From Welwitschia mirabilis (Eukaryota > Gnetophyta > Gnetopsida > Welwitschiales), in NCBI GenBank assembly GCA_051453625.1, contig JBOZIK010000001.1:82038134-82102133 (forward strand): 64,000 nucleotides of DNA. The letters are read 5' to 3'. The stretch's first letter is position 1, and each line of letters starts with the position of its first letter. The notes under the pieces are model-generated. The model was not told where the DNA came from. It saw nothing but the letters and a program-made list of their open reading frames with translations, and searched no databases. The position numbers were made by a program, and so were the translations under genes. This document shows positions 11,446-24,165 of the stretch, one piece after another.

Positions 11446-12743
11446 TGTTGCGATGCCAATTTGTAGAAATTTAATGGTGTGTTTTGGGTAATTCTGCAAG
11501 GTAATTATTCAGGTTTTGGTGAAATTCGGATGATTATGAAGAAATGATAAGATGATCAGAAAAACAGGCGATATTCAGCATCTTTAGTAGGTTCTTGAGT
11601 TGACTCTGAGATTGCAAGATAGAAGAAGAACGAAATAAGGCAAATGTTGACTTATTTTGGGAAGAAAGAAAGCAATAATATCATCATTCCCTTGGTCGTC
11701 TGGATGACACTCAAAACAACAGGGTTGCTGACAAGGACAAGAACCGACGGCACCAACTGCAGAACCTATCACACATATCAAGAAGATGTCGTCCACTTTA
11801 TCATCCAGACGACACTGTAGGCGACATGCCATGACTAGCGGTAAACATATGGTACACAATCCAAAGCATAGTGCACACAGTCTAAGGAGCTAAGACAGCA
11901 TCGTCCCTATGGTCGTCTGGATGATAGTCAAGATGACAACTGTTTTCTGCTTTGTAATGTGTGCCAATAGGCCACACGAGTTGTTAGGGTTTTTCTTCTT
12001 GCCTTGAGTTTTTGGCCATCTATCTCTTCTCTCAGGGGTCTATAAATACTTCTCTCCCCCTTCATGTCTTTTTTTCATCTTTTGTTCTCCATACTTATGA
12101 TGGAAGCTTGAAGGCGAGAGGTCCATCCATATGATAGAAAGGAGTCCCCTTGGTGTTAGGCGGTGTCCCCTCATTAAGGAACTATCATTTTGGTCTTGTA
12201 AGTGGATGATTCATGATTTCATAATATAAGTTTCATTTTTGCCCTTCATGGTGTATTTCCCTTATTATTTAAAGTTGATCTTGATTTCCAAAATCTTAGA
12301 TTTATTTAGACATTAAGGGCAACCTTCGTTAAGGTTGATCTCATCCAGAGTACATTAGTGTTTTATTTTCTTTCATATTGCATTCCAGTTGTATCTCGAG
12401 TAGGCTCATGATTCATATTGATTAGGAATTAGTGAACACTCTTTCTTCTCGATATAAGTTATAGAGGATTAGTCTTATGTTAGGAGGCTAAGTTACATGA
12501 GATATAATTCCATCGCACTTCCATTTTTGCATTGTTAGAAGCATTTTTCATTCTGTTCTATAAAAATAAAAAGGGCAATAATGGAAAAGTAGTGATGTCA
12601 TTTCTCTAACTATAAGTTTAAACATTCGAGGGACTACGACATTCAGGTGAACTCCTGTCTATACTAGCATGTGTTTTTCTGTAAGTATATGATTTATAGG
12701 TTTAGCTAAGGACTTCATAATTGCATGAATTTGCACCGCAACA
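11446..12743 (+). repeat. Young, CpG-rich Athila-like LTR in plus orientation
   Basis: Complete LTR of about 1,298 bp running from TGTTGCGATGCCAATTTG to TTTGCACCGCAACA. It has many CpG sites (for example GTCGTCTGGATGAC repeated, GACGGCACC) where the rest of the window has almost none, so it is much younger or was much less methylated. U3 carries three inverted-repeat modules (about 11682-11720, 11786-11830, 11903-11942). Downstream of the TATA box it contains the same blocks as the older LTRs. The bases flanking it (TTGAT left, ACTGG right) do not match, and the two sides belong to different elements: element B gag on the left and a chromovirus LTR on the right. Confidence 0.8.
12041..12048 (+). 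promoter_or_regulatory. TATA box of the young LTR
   Basis: TATAAATA in the context GGGGTCTATAAATACTTCTC, about 595 bases into the LTR and at the same relative place as TATA-like sequences in the other Athila-like LTRs. It is the expected Pol II start region of the U3/R boundary. Confidence 0.65.
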
Positions 12744-15285
12744 ACTGGCAATGTGCCAATTAGTAAGGGCCCAGAGAGAGAGAGAGAGAGAAACACATAA
12801 AGATAGGATTAAAGGAGATGACATGAGGTGAGAGTAATGTGTTAGACATGCAAGCTCATGTAGAAGGGTGGAACATGATATAAAAATAATAAAAACTGGT
12901 AGGGAAAAATAGTATTTTGGAAGTGAGTGGATGGAATGTCAGGATTTTAGATGGGGCAGGAAGAATGTCATGGCCACAGTAAGGACATGAAGGCAACACG
13001 ACATAACATACATAAGCAATTTAATGGTAACAGAGACAGGTGTAAGGCATAAGCCTTAATGGTGAGGACATAACACAACAAATGAAACACAAGAGGGGAA
13101 TGTGTGAGGAGAATGTGGTTTCCAAAAAAAAAAATAATTAAAATTATAAAAATCCAACCATTGGTAAGATATATAAAAATATTTGATGACATGATAAAGG
13201 ATTAGGTCTTAAAAAAATAAGATCCCTTTAAAAGTTTTTATCCAATTAGGGTTTTGAATTTCATACCACTGCCCTAATCTTAACAAGTAATAATCATGTT
13301 AACTCAAAAAATGAAAGTTGATTATAGTTAAGGGATAACTCAAGATTATTATAGATGAACACCTAGTTTCCTTTTATAAATGATGTTAAATTTCACGATT
13401 TAACCTAAGTTAACCCATTTTCTACTAGACTTTATCTTGCAATTCTTAAATCAAAGGATGTCCAATAAATAATTAAATAAAATTTAAAACTATTAAAAGT
13501 TATGAAAATTATTAATGTATGAAGGACAAAATTTAGAAACTAAAATCATACTAAATACATAACCTTCTTATAAGTAAAACTTCAGTGTTGACATTTCATG
13601 TAATAAATTCACTTCATCACATCCAAATAATAAGCAAAGGAGAGAGAGAGATAGTTAAATAATGAAATACCATAAAATAAGTTAATTTATTAGATAGAAA
13701 AGCACATCTTTATTAATGTAAAATAAATTCAAGTCCATGTAACATACAACTGATACATAACAGCTTCAAAATTAACTCCAACTATAGTACATGCCATGCA
13801 ACAAACAAAATAAAGAATGAATCATAACATTCACATGAATACAGAAGCAAACACATAAATAACATATAATTATTGACATGATTATTAGTTTTTTTTTTTT
13901 TTACAACCTCACATGTAACATTTTTTGCACAATCATAGGTAGTCTAAGAAATGATTCATCATAGCTCCTAGTATGGTCCATAACAAGGAATAGTTTATGA
14001 AGATTTCCAAGAATAGAATACACAAGTTGACCATGATTGCTTATCAAATTAGCATTATCTTCTTTGATAACATCTCATAATATCGAGTATAACTAAGCTA
14101 GTTACACACAATTAGAAGAGACAAGAATATTTATAATGGCATGCATACCTTTTCTTTTCTTATTAGAGGCTCACTCCCATGGTCTTGGGACTCATAATAG
14201 AGATCTTTAATCTTTGAGGTTCAAACAACTGGTTACCACGGTTATAATTAACATTCATAATTTATTTCCACTAAGGCTAGTGATCAACAAGATGCTCTAG
14301 TTTCATAAGAGTTTAGTCACAATAACTCAATCATAATAGATGATAATAAGATCACTCATGTTTTACAAGAAGATCATAAAGATCAAACTCAATAGGCTTT
14401 TAGAAAATTCACTCAAGATATAGGCAACAACATATAAATTATAAGGTAATGTTAACACACACATAACATCAATATACAAATATTGCATTCAAATTAAGTT
14501 ATGACATAAAAGAAAGATATGTTTAAAGCATGAGTCATGAAAGTATGTAAAAAGAGCATTTATGCACCACACTTATTCTTAACAAAGTCTACATGCTCCT
14601 AGAAGGAATCAAACTCATTGCTCACAACATTACTCTGAAATTGTCCACATGTGATACCATGTGAGGGAGGCATTTATAGTTGCATTAGTAGTTCCATATG
14701 ATCAATACACAAACTATTATTCTAAAGACAAGCATTTCAAGTATTTATGATAGGGAAATAATAGTAGGACTGATAGTAGGATTAGATTTCAATAGATAAT
14801 TTATGTTTTCTTAATTCTTTCTTTCCAAATCTAGCCATTGAGCATAAATAATATCATCTGATAAGAAATTTTTTTAACTTCATAAAATAAATAATCATGA
14901 ACTAATGCTTAGGATCACATGTAAATGTTAATGTGTAAATAAGAGAAAGTTAAGAAAGTAAATGCAAAATTACAGGTGTAAGAAATATAATATACATCAA
15001 GAAATTTGGTGTTAACTACAAAAATAAATAATCATGCATATTTAATATCAATATCTAAAAAACCTATATCTCTAACAAGATAATAATGCCAAGTCAATAT
15101 TTAACTAAATTTTAAAATAACATTTTATAATAGCATATAATTTTACTGTTACTTTGATATCAAATTCCTTTATTTTTCAACTAGAAGTTGAAGTTATTTA
15201 TTACTAAAAGAAATTTTTTAATATATAATTATTTATCAAGGAAACTATAAAAGGTTTATAACCTTACCATATATCTATATGTGAT
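12744..15285 (-). repeat. Chromovirus-like LTR, truncated (minus orientation)
   Basis: Long LTR sequence directly downstream, in minus orientation, of the pol remnant ending near 15300. It shares blocks with the long LTRs at 34.9-38.5 kb and 38.7-40.9 kb, for example the stretch around 14150-14240 (minus strand: agaccatgggagtgagcct) versus the plus-strand text near 35925-35960. It contains a (GA)9 run at 12773-12790 and a short GA run near 13640. The far end is cut at 12744 by the young LTR. The exact start near 15285 is an estimate from the polypurine-like AAGGAATAGGGA that precedes it. Confidence 0.55.
12773..12791. repeat. (AG)n microsatellite
   Basis: An uninterrupted run of nine AG dinucleotides lies 30 bases to the right of the young LTR, inside the chromovirus-like LTR. 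Confidence 0.9.
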
Positions 15286-15299
15286 AAATCCCTATTCCT

Positions 15300-17992
15300 T
15301 AAGAGGTTTCCTCCTAGAAATGATCTAGCAACTTAGGTTTTCACTATAAAATATCATCCTTTATTTCACATGTTGCTTCATCTTCTAGTTGTTCTAACCA
15401 CTTAATCTTATATAATTTAACTATTTTTCCTCAAAGTACCTTCTCCTTTTGATCAAGTAACTTCACTAGTTGAGCTTCTATAAAACAATTAGAAAGAATG
15501 ATAATATCCTGATCTAAAATAGTATTTATCCCATCAGTGACACATTTCCTCAACAATGATATATGGAAAACATTATGAGGAATGGATAAGTGGAGGTAAA
15601 GCTAACTCATAAGCCATGGGTCCAACTCTATGTATCACCTAATAAGGTCCAGTAAATCTTGAAGACAACTTTTCCTTCTTACAAAACCTAAACATTCCCT
15701 TCAAAGAGGAACATCTAATAAAAAAATGGTCCCCTTCTTGAATTTCTAGCTTTCTTCTATGCTAATTTACATGCTTCGCTTATCTATTCTTCACTTCTTA
15801 AAGCCTTTTTCTAATTTTCCTTACTCTTTCTTATAACTATTTAGTAGATTAAACTTTAAATAATCATTTATCTAATGCATCAAACTAAGAAGATGGAGTC
15901 CTACATACCCATCCATATAGGGCTTTAAATAGTGCAAATCCAATAGATTGTTGGTAGCTATTATTGTAAGTAAATTGCACTAATGGCAAATAATTTGCTC
16001 ATAAACCATTAAAATCTAAAATAACCATCCTAAATAAGTCCTCCAAAATTTAATTTATTCTAATAGTCTATCCATCACTTTGGGAATGGAAAACTATACT
16101 CAAATTTAACTTTATTCCCAATTCTTTATGAAAGGTGGTCTAAAATTTAGATGTGAACTTACTATCTCTATTAGAACTTTTCATGTTAGGATTTTCCTTA
16201 TCCTAATAATATTCCTGATATATACCTTTGCAAATTGCTTAGCTATATCTATTCTCTTTACTCGGTAAAAGTAAACACTCTTCATTAAAAGATCTACTAC
16301 AATAAAGATAGAATCTTTTCCTTTATTTATCTTAGGTAAACCTATAATATAATCCATACCTATGATTTTTCATTTCCATTCAAGGACATTACAAGGATAA
16401 AAAATTCTTCTTATATTTTTAATATTAATTTTGACTAACTGATAAGTCATATAATTAGCTACAAATTTAGCTATCTCTAATTTCATTCCTAGCCACTAAT
16501 AGAACTACTTAATATCTATGTACATATTATTAACTCCTGGATGAATGGCATATTTAGTTGCATGTAACTCCTCCAACATTATATTCTTAATTCTTGCCAC
16601 ATCAAGAACCATAATCTTTTCTAAATGATAGACTAAATCACCTATGGAAATGTTAAATCCTCCAAACTTGGCTTCTCTCATCCTTCTATATAAAGGATAA
16701 TTATATTGCATTTATAAGATCATTCTATGAACCTTATTATCCACTCTTAGATTATATAGTGTGTGCATTCTTCTACTCAAGTATCTATGACTACATTTAC
16801 CTTTCTTGCATGATAATTCATTATAAGATCGTAATCCTAGTAAAATTATACATAATGCCTTTTCCTGAGATTTAGATTTGATTGTGTATCAATCCAAATT
16901 TCTATCTATTCAGCATAAAGATAGTGCCTTCAAATTTTCAATTTATGAATGATAGTCACTAGCTCTAGGTTATGAATAAGATAATTTTTCTCATGATTAT
17001 TTAGTTTTCTAGAAGCATAATCTATCACTTTATCATTTTGCATCAAGACCACTTCTAATCCTTTACCTAAGGCATCTGTGTAAACTATATAAAGCTTTCC
17101 TAGTTTTAGCATCCTCAAGAATGATTTTGAGATAAGAATTGTATTAAACATCTAGAAAGCTTTATCACACTAATCAATCCATTCAAATAGATTATTCTTA
17201 CATAGCAGTGAAGTTAAGGGGGAGGCTACCTTAGAAAAATTCTTTATAAATCTTCTATAGTATTTAGTAAGATCAAGAAACATTCTAAATTCTAACACTG
17301 ATTCCAGCTTAAACCATTTCACAATAGCTTGTACTTTATTCTCATCCACACTAAACCCTTCTTCAAAAATTACATAACTCATAAATTTAACCTTAGATAG
17401 TCAAAACTCATACTTATTAGGATTTTTGTAAAAATGATTCTTTTGTAAGGTATCTAGCTCTATCCTCAAATGCTTCTCATGAGCATCCTTAGTTAGATAA
17501 TACACCAAAGCATTACTAATTAAAACAGCCATACAATTCATCCAAATAAGCTTTAAAAATGTCATTCATCACTCCCATAAATTCTATAGGTGTATTTGTA
17601 AGACCAAATTAAACTATTCGAAATACATAATATCCATACTTTATTTGAATAGCTATTTTAAAGACATATCCTTTCTTAACTCTAAGTTAACCATATCTTG
17701 ACTTAAGATCAATCTTGAAGAAAAATTAAGAATAATTAAGCTAATTAAAAAAATCCTTCATTCAAGGTAAGAAATAACTATTCCTTATTGTGACTTTATT
17801 TAAGAATTTGTACTTCACACACAACCTCAAACTTCCATTCTTCTTTTGAATAAAAGAAACCAATGCATTCCATGGAGATATGCTTGGCCTAATCAACTCC
17901 TTATCTAGAAGGATAGTTATTTAAGTCTTTAGCTTAGCTAGCATCATAGGAAACATCCTATAAGATGCCTTATGAATTAGTTCTATACTAGT
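15300..17992 (-). pseudogene. Chromovirus-type Ty3/gypsy pol remnant: RT, RNase H, integrase, chromodomain-like tail
   Basis: Reads on the minus strand from 17992 downward. The RT begins with SYRM and [19 protein letters not shown] (about 17830-17960). The catalytic box, normally FIDDILVY, reads LISNALVYYLTKDAHEKHL, so both Asp are lost. RNase H follows with KYYRRFIKNFSKVASPL, YTDALGKGLEVVL and DYASRKLNNHEKNYL (about 16930-17300), keeping the TDA and HNLEL acids. The integrase zinc finger region LHATKYAIHPGVNNMY (about 16520-16580) is followed by GMDYIIGLPKINKGKDSIF and, near the end, HNVFHISLLRKC and a KIKWLEQLEDEATCEIKDD chromodomain-like tail (about 15330-15430). Frameshifts and stops are frequent. 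The N-terminal part (protease and gag) is missing because an Athila-like LTR is inserted at 17993. The lineage most resembles Tekay/Del, which is an inference from the motifs. Confidence 0.85.
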
Positions 17993-19231
17993 TGTTTTGG
18001 TATGAATTTATGTGATCCTAGTCCTTTAGGTAAGCCTATAAATCAAATTACTTATAGAAAAACATGCCAGTATAGATAAGATTTCATCCAAATGTTATAA
18101 TTCTAATGAAGCCACTAGGCTCAAAGTTCGAGAATTTATTTTCAAAGGTATTTTTGTTTTTGTTTTTTTAGTAACTAAATAAAAATAAAAAAGTAAGTGT
18201 AATGTAAAGTGAAAACTAGATGAAATGCAAATGGAAGTGGAATGAATTCTTTTGAATCCTAACCCTCTTATCATAAGAACTAGCTTCTCTATACTTCAAA
18301 TCAATTAAGAAGAGTACTTAATGTGATTCTAATTAATGTAAACTATGAGACATACCAAGTAATTTTATAAAATGTAATGTAGAATGCAAATGGAATAATA
18401 ATGCAAATCTAAACTAATCAAATTTAACCTTAATAAAGGTTGTCCTTATAATCTAAATAAATCACAGAATTATCACTTAAAGTATGATTAACTTAAGTCA
18501 TACGGAAGATAAACATAATTTAATTTAAAAAGAGTAATTGTGTTGATTCAAAGAACTTTACATCCAATTACAACAAAATAGTAGTACCTTAATAGAAGAG
18601 ACTCAGCCTAATACTAAGATAAATCCTTATTATAGCTACTAAATGAACCTATTATTATTTAATCTTTCATCACAAGCATATTGTGTACAAAGGATGGAAA
18701 TAGAAATAAAGGAGGGAAAGGGTATTTATACTTTTACACTAAGGTTCTATGAACTTAATCTTCAAAGTTGGAAAAAACCTTAATAGCTCAAATGAGTCTC
18801 TTGATCCCATTACAAAGATAATTCTTTCCTGCCATAAAAAAATAGCTATCATCTTGATTATCGTGGAGATAATAGAGGGGATGTCACCCTATGTTAAAAG
18901 GCACTTTTATTAGATTCATGCCTCACTTTCAACCCCAAAAATTTGGTTCATATTAGTAGTGCTACATCCTTTCAATGATGTAAAAGATAGAGGGGATATA
19001 AGGCTTCCTTATCTCTAATCTTAAAGGTAAGTCAGTCTTTTACATGATGAATTCTTTTTCCAAGTATGTAGTTTTAGAATAAGCTTAAAAAACATTAAAA
19101 TATGCTAAAAATTACATGTTTCAATGATCATCCTATCAGATCTCTATAATTGTTAGTATTGCATCCAAACCTATATAAATGTCCTATGAAAGCACTCAAA
19201 ATACACCATCAAATTCCTAGGCATCGCAACA
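17993..19231 (-). repeat. 3' LTR of Athila-like element A (minus orientation)
   Basis: Left border TGTTTTGGTATGAATTTATG, right border GGCATCGCAACA, 1,239 bp, inserted into the chromovirus RT (preceding bases CTAGT). A TATA-like stretch lies near 18720-18730 (minus-strand GTATAAATACC). One inverted-repeat module is clear at about 18847-18890 (tatcatcttgatt ... ggggatgtca). A polypurine tract on the right identifies it as a 3' LTR. Confidence 0.8.
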
Positions 19232-19247
19232 TAGCCCCTCTACTTAG
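19232..19247 (-). other. Polypurine tract of element A
   Basis: Minus strand reads TAAGTAGAGGGGCTA directly before the LTR start TGTTGCGATGCC. It is almost identical to the tract at 57838-57853 of a related element. Confidence 0.65.
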
Positions 19248-21439
19248 CTTTATTAGTCTCTAACAAAGTGGGTAATTAACTATATTGTGAGTCAATTTGA
19301 CTAAGATAAATAGTACTAAAAAGATGTAAATTGAATTCAATTAAATCATGTAATAATAGATATTACAAACATATTAATTGATACAAATGCTAAAATATCC
19401 CTAAGCCTGCTACCTAAGCATGTCACCATAGAATAAATGAATTTCATACATATCTAAAAATTATAAAATGTAATATTGATAACTCATGGAATGATAATGT
19501 ATATGGATATTATAGAAATATAGATATTAAACTAATGTGATAAACTTAAGTAATGTTAATCCTAAAAGAGTAATGCATTTAAGTTTATTAATGTAATTCA
19601 TAAGGGTAAAAGAATAGAGTAGATATAGCATTCCTTTTTTCCCATTAGATGATCTGAAACATAGCTATAAAAAACTCTATGAGAGTGCTATTGTACTCCT
19701 ACAAGATAAAGTCCATTAATTTATTTAATTAACCTAAAAATAAATTCAAACAACTCATCATGTATATGTAATGTAAAAGCTTAAAACATGATCTTTTCAA
19801 AAATATTATTCTTAAAATCATAGAATAAAACTCAAAAAGGTGTTCTATTCCCTTCATAGGAGAAAAAAGATGTCCCAAATTAGACCAAAAAATAAAGGAT
19901 GAGTTTCATTCCATTTGTTATGGGGACATCATATGTGGGATGATAGTGAGTAAACAGGCATTTTGGAGAGAAAAGATAAATTAGAAAAATTTAGAAAATA
20001 GACAAACATATGGAAAATAACAAAAAATAAAAAATAAAAAAAGAAGATAGAAAGTGAAGAAATTACCTAGAAAACATGTCCATGATGGAGAGGGATGCAT
20101 GGAGAAAAGTGTAAAATAGAAGAAAATGCACTAAGTAGAAAGAAATAATGCTTATAGCCTCTAAAAATATGCTTAAACTCATAGAAAAAGAAGAATTAGA
20201 AATCATTAGATTATGGAAACCTATCAAAAATTAATCCTCTATATAAACTAGAAAAACACATCCACAAAAAACTAGGAAATGATTAGATCCATAATATTAT
20301 GCTAAAAAAGTATGGAAAAATGACTTTGAAAAAATTCAATAGAATAATTAAATGGAATGACACATTATTTATCATTAAAGTTGATTCAAGTAAAATGTTT
20401 AAGACAAATCTGTTGAAGTGGACAACATAAAAGAAAAATAAAATAAAAATGGATAACTAGGAACATAAAGAAGTTTGCTACTTACCTTATATTATAACCT
20501 AATAAATTCCCTTGGCAACAATCATAAAATAAATTAATGAAAGATGCATGACAGTATGTAGAAATTATGAAGTACTACTTAATTAGGAAATAATTATGAT
20601 GATGTCAAGTATATCTAATGTTATTAAACAATGAATAATAAGATAAAAAGCTAGTTAAAACAGGAACTTATAAGCTACCATATTAAGAAAACACTAGAAT
20701 TTGAGAAGTAAAGTAATCATGTAGAATTATTCTAAATAAATAAATAAAATAAATATAGGAAATAAGAAATGATTCTAATCATACCAGAGACATCACTGAT
20801 ATTATAGCCTTGAAGTGCACTTGATTTGACTATGATGATGAGAGTGCAACCACTATTAGAGGAGTGAGAACCCACATAGCATGGCCAACTAAATCCCCAG
20901 TGGAGTTCTCACAGCTACCATATCACATTACCAAAGGCACCTCTTGATAATATTTGTCTTAGTGCATTTGCAATAGGACATCATGGTGATCATGTTTTTA
21001 AGATATAACATGAAAGAGCACAGCCTTTATTTCTTTTTCTTTTTTCTTTAGATCACATTCCACATGATCAAGTACTTGTAAGAATAAAAGCAAAGTAATA
21101 AGATGATTAACAAAGTAAGAACATTAAAAAATAACTAATTACTCACACTATTAGAAGAAAAAAAAAACCAATGCATCTTCATTTAAAATGAAGTTCATAG
21201 ACATACTAGTGTTTGAAGATTAGATGAAGTTAATCTTATCATCTAAATGCTCAAATAAAATATTACTAATCATAGAAACTTCATAAATAGCTACATATGT
21301 CAAGTTTAAAATATTCAAGTAATAACATGATGTTTACTCAAGCAATGAGTTAATAAGGAATTTAGATAATAGAGAAAGAAAGATCTTCCTCATTAAGAAG
21401 GGCTTTCAAAAAAAATGCTTCTATCATGTTCAAGGTTAT
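19248..21439 (-). mobile_element. 3' non-coding region of element A with conserved block
   Basis: Internal element DNA between integrase and 3' LTR, about 2.2 kb with no readable protein. Copy 2 of the conserved block spans about 20730-21070. In minus orientation it contains GTGGAATGTG, then a purine tract (about 21025-21050), then a short frame starting ATG ATC ACC ATG ATG TCC (from about 20993 downward), then the text GAACTCCACTGGGGATTTAG. The same order of blocks is seen in the plus-strand element at 49700-50100. Confidence 0.65.
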
Positions 21440-22254
21440 ATTAAAAGATTACTAATAAATTTTAAAATTTATCTAGTATTTGAATGTACTTTTTTTAAGA
21501 TAAGTACCTAACCATTTAGAAGTTAACTTGCTATACAAAAGATGTACTTGAGTGTTATATACAAAGACAATTTAACTAGGTGCAAACTACTTATTGATAA
21601 TCTCTGTATCATGTCTGAACTTGGCTTGAGCTTTATGAATGAGTTCATAATGTAAATAATGAGTATAATTTTCATATAAATGATTAAGTTGGGCTAATAT
21701 ATTTTTAAGGTTATAATTCAAATCTACAAGGATAAGTTGATGAGTAGATTAATAAGAATTATAACAAACATCAACTAATAAAACACAAACTTTTTCCACA
21801 CATAAGTTAACTTGGTGAGAAACCTAGAGAGTTACGCTAAGTAGTATGTTAAGCCTAAAGAACATCATTAATTTTATAGGACCATGTTTTTTAATTAATA
21901 AATACTAATTTTTAAAGCATATTTTTTATTTATCTATTAGTATTTTTAGCTTGGCCGTTAGTTTGAGGATGATAGACACATGTAATTCTATATTCAATAC
22001 TAATGGATAAAAGGAGTTTTTAAAAAAGTTGGTTAATGAAATGAGTTCCTTGATCACTAAAAATGATTTTTCAAAAATCAAAATATTAAAAGATATGAGT
22101 TCAAACAAATGTACAAATGGTTTAAGAATCATTTTTGGTAGTAGGAACAACTTCTATCCATTAAATAACATAATGAACTATTATAAGGATATAATTTTTA
22201 TCATGAGAAGGTGATGTAATCAAGCCTATAAAGTTATTTTTCTAATAATCAAAA
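21440..22254 (-). pseudogene. Athila-like integrase remnant of element A
   Basis: Minus-strand integrase core. It reads HYVI*WIEVVPTTKND, then SDQGTHFINQLF (about 22020-22070), which keeps the second catalytic Asp in the D-x-GTHF motif, then YHPQTNGQAKNTNR (about 21935-21990). Other copies have QAE here, so the third catalytic residue Glu has become Lys. The C-terminal part reads AQAKFRHD and YSKLTSKWLG (about 21500-21640), matching the chromatin-facing tail of Athila integrases. The N-terminal zinc finger lies in the N gap. Three or more stops are in frame. Direct relatives are at 48080-49300 (plus) and 61150-61430 (minus). Confidence 0.8.
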
Positions 22255-22354
22255 NNNNNNNNNNNNNNNNNNNNNNNNNNNNNNNNNNNNNNNNNNNNNN
22301 NNNNNNNNNNNNNNNNNNNNNNNNNNNNNNNNNNNNNNNNNNNNNNNNNNNNNN
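22255..22354. other. Assembly gap, 100 N
   Basis: Left of the gap is integrase of element A, right of it gag of the same strand. RT, RNase H and protease would lie between them in one element, but gag here more likely belongs to element B, so the join across the gap cannot be trusted as contiguous. Confidence 0.8.
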
Positions 22355-23690
22355 TGTCTTTTCTTGTGATTCCTAAATTCATCCATAAGGTTTGTGAATG
22401 GATCATTTGGATGTTGAAAGTTGGATGAACTCAATTGAAATTTTAAATTTTTAAATTGATTTCTAAAAGGTTGAGAGTTATTTTGAAAATGTGTATTCAA
22501 CCTAGGATATGCTTGATTTTAATTTTTAAATTTTAAAAATGTTTGATTAAAAGTGCAAACTTATTCATGTAAATTCTTTTTGTATGTTGGTAAAAGTAGA
22601 CAATCCTTACTAATGTGATCATTGTTCTTACATAAGTCATAATTTGGCATAACATTTATCTTAATTTTTGATTTGGCATCTAAAAAAATTTCTATATATT
22701 TCTCTAGAGTTGGTATAAAATCTCTTATTAGATTTGTAGGGTTATATTCTATCTCTTTTTCTTGTTTCATTTCTTTTAAATATTTTATGAGTTGCCATAT
22801 AGTTTAATTTTCTTTAGATGTTGTTCAATTTAACTAACTTTCACAAGTTCTTTTAAGTTTTTTTAAGTATTTTTTTATGTGACGTTCATAAGGTTTTTAC
22901 CATAAGTGAAGTATACAAGTTATTTTATGTGATAGGTTAGGCCACTATAAAAGTAGTTGATAAGTTCTTCTTATAAAAATGCATCTATTGGATTAGAGTG
23001 AATAACAATGAAGAAGCTTTTGTATATGGAAGCATAGTTTTCATTTGGTTTTTGTTGAAAGTTTATTACTTTATTTTTCATTTTTCTAATGGTTTCTTAA
23101 CTATGAATATTTTAATGGAAGTTTTCTAGATTTGATTTTAAGATTTTAAACTTTAGTAAGATATGGTTTTTAGTCAAAGTTTAGCTCTTTCTTTTAATAT
23201 CATAGGAAAGATTACCATGTATGTTCTATCACTAATATAATTCTTTTCATTTCCCAAAGTAGGAATTAATTATTCTATATCTATAATGTATTAGAAGGGA
23301 TCCTCATCATATTAAGAAATAAATGTTAGATAAGCATTTAGGTACTTTAGCTCAATATCATTTCTTGAGTGTAGATTAACAGGAGCTTGAATTTCTTATT
23401 TTTTATTGGCTAGTAGTTACCTCAGGGTAAGGTTTACATTAGGAATAGGAATTGAAAGGCCTATAACTTTCTTTTGTTTTTGGATAGCACATGAAATTAT
23501 AAGATGATTTCTTATACAATATTTTCCTCTACAAGATCTGATTCAAAAAAAATAAATTCAGAAGGGAGATTATATACACCTAGAGATTATTTTTCTGATT
23601 TGATTTTGAAGTCTACCAATTCTTATTTGATGTTTTTCTTTATTAACATCCTTTCTCCCTAATATTTTTTTTTTAGGTTAATCATATCAT
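22355..23690 (-). pseudogene. Athila-like gag remnant of element B
   Basis: Minus-strand capsid protein remnant. From right to left it has a helical capsid part with NYFYSGLTYHIK and LVYFTYGKNLMN (about 22870-22975), the counterpart of FYSGLNSQTK in the plus-strand element. Then comes a basic segment, then a zinc-knuckle-like YDLCKNNDHISKDC (about 22600-22655; spacing C-x-x-x-x-H-x-x-x-x-C with the first Cys changed to Tyr or displaced). A Gln/Asn-rich tail follows (about 22360-22500: NTHFQNNSQPFRNQF). The first third, 23100-23690, is too decayed to read. The protease expected next is not here but at 10870-11215, so this gag was split by later insertions. Confidence 0.7.
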
Positions 23691-24141
23691 AGTTCTTGCA
23701 AATAGAAAATAATCAAAAAGGTAAAAAAGTAATATACTATCATCCTAACTATTATGGGAATGATAGAAGAAATGACAAACATAGATAGTAAAAACAGAAA
23801 CTTAATAGATCAGAAAGTCAAAAAATGAAAAAAACATAGGCTATCATTCTCCCAGTTGTCTAGATGATAAAGGAGATGATAGAGACAAATTTTATTATAG
23901 AAAAATAAAATCTGAAAGCAAAGACTAAAAAAGAAAACTAAAATCATAGATAGTCCTCATATCTGTCATGGGTGAGGTAGAAGGAACAATGGTTATTTTA
24001 CTACTAAAACCTAAACCAAAAAACTACAAATAAAAAAGACCTAAGGTTTCTAATTAAAATACAATATTACTACAAATAAATAATCAAATTAAAATCAGAG
24101 CCACTCATTGACATGATGATAATCTTCATGCTCTTTAGTAG
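23691..24141 (-). mobile_element. Untranslated leader of element B with three inverted-repeat modules
   Basis: Lies between primer site and gag. Three copies of the GTCATCC...GGATGA-like module sit at about 23737-23778, 23840-23884 and 23950-23990, spaced 103 and 110 bases, separated by A-rich text (aaaaactaaaatc-like). The same arrangement occurs in the leaders at 43700-43940 and 61714-62060. Confidence 0.6.
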
Positions 24142-24165
24142 CCTTTCTTAGAAATGGCATTAATT
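24142..24165 (-). other. Primer-binding site of element B (decayed)
   Basis: Minus strand AATTAATGCCATTTCTAAG followed by AAAGGCTAC; compare TTTTGGCGCCATTGCCGGGG, the usual site of Athila/Tat elements. It lies directly after the LTR end, and the downstream AAGGCTAC text is shared with the sites at 43529 and 62208. Confidence 0.55.

Noticed and set aside
11584-11859. 91-codon open stretch, minus strand, Cys-rich
   Set aside because: It lies in the U3 part of the young LTR on the antisense strand. Its cysteines come from the repeated inverted-repeat modules, not from a protein family.
12744-12770. Sequence after the young LTR (ACTGGCAATGTGCCAATTAG) as a primer-binding site
   Set aside because: It is vaguely similar to the Athila site, but read on the minus strand it continues the neighbouring chromovirus-like LTR, and no leader or gag follows.
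22029-22214. 61-codon open stretch, plus strand
   Set aside because: It is the antisense shadow of the integrase core of element A.
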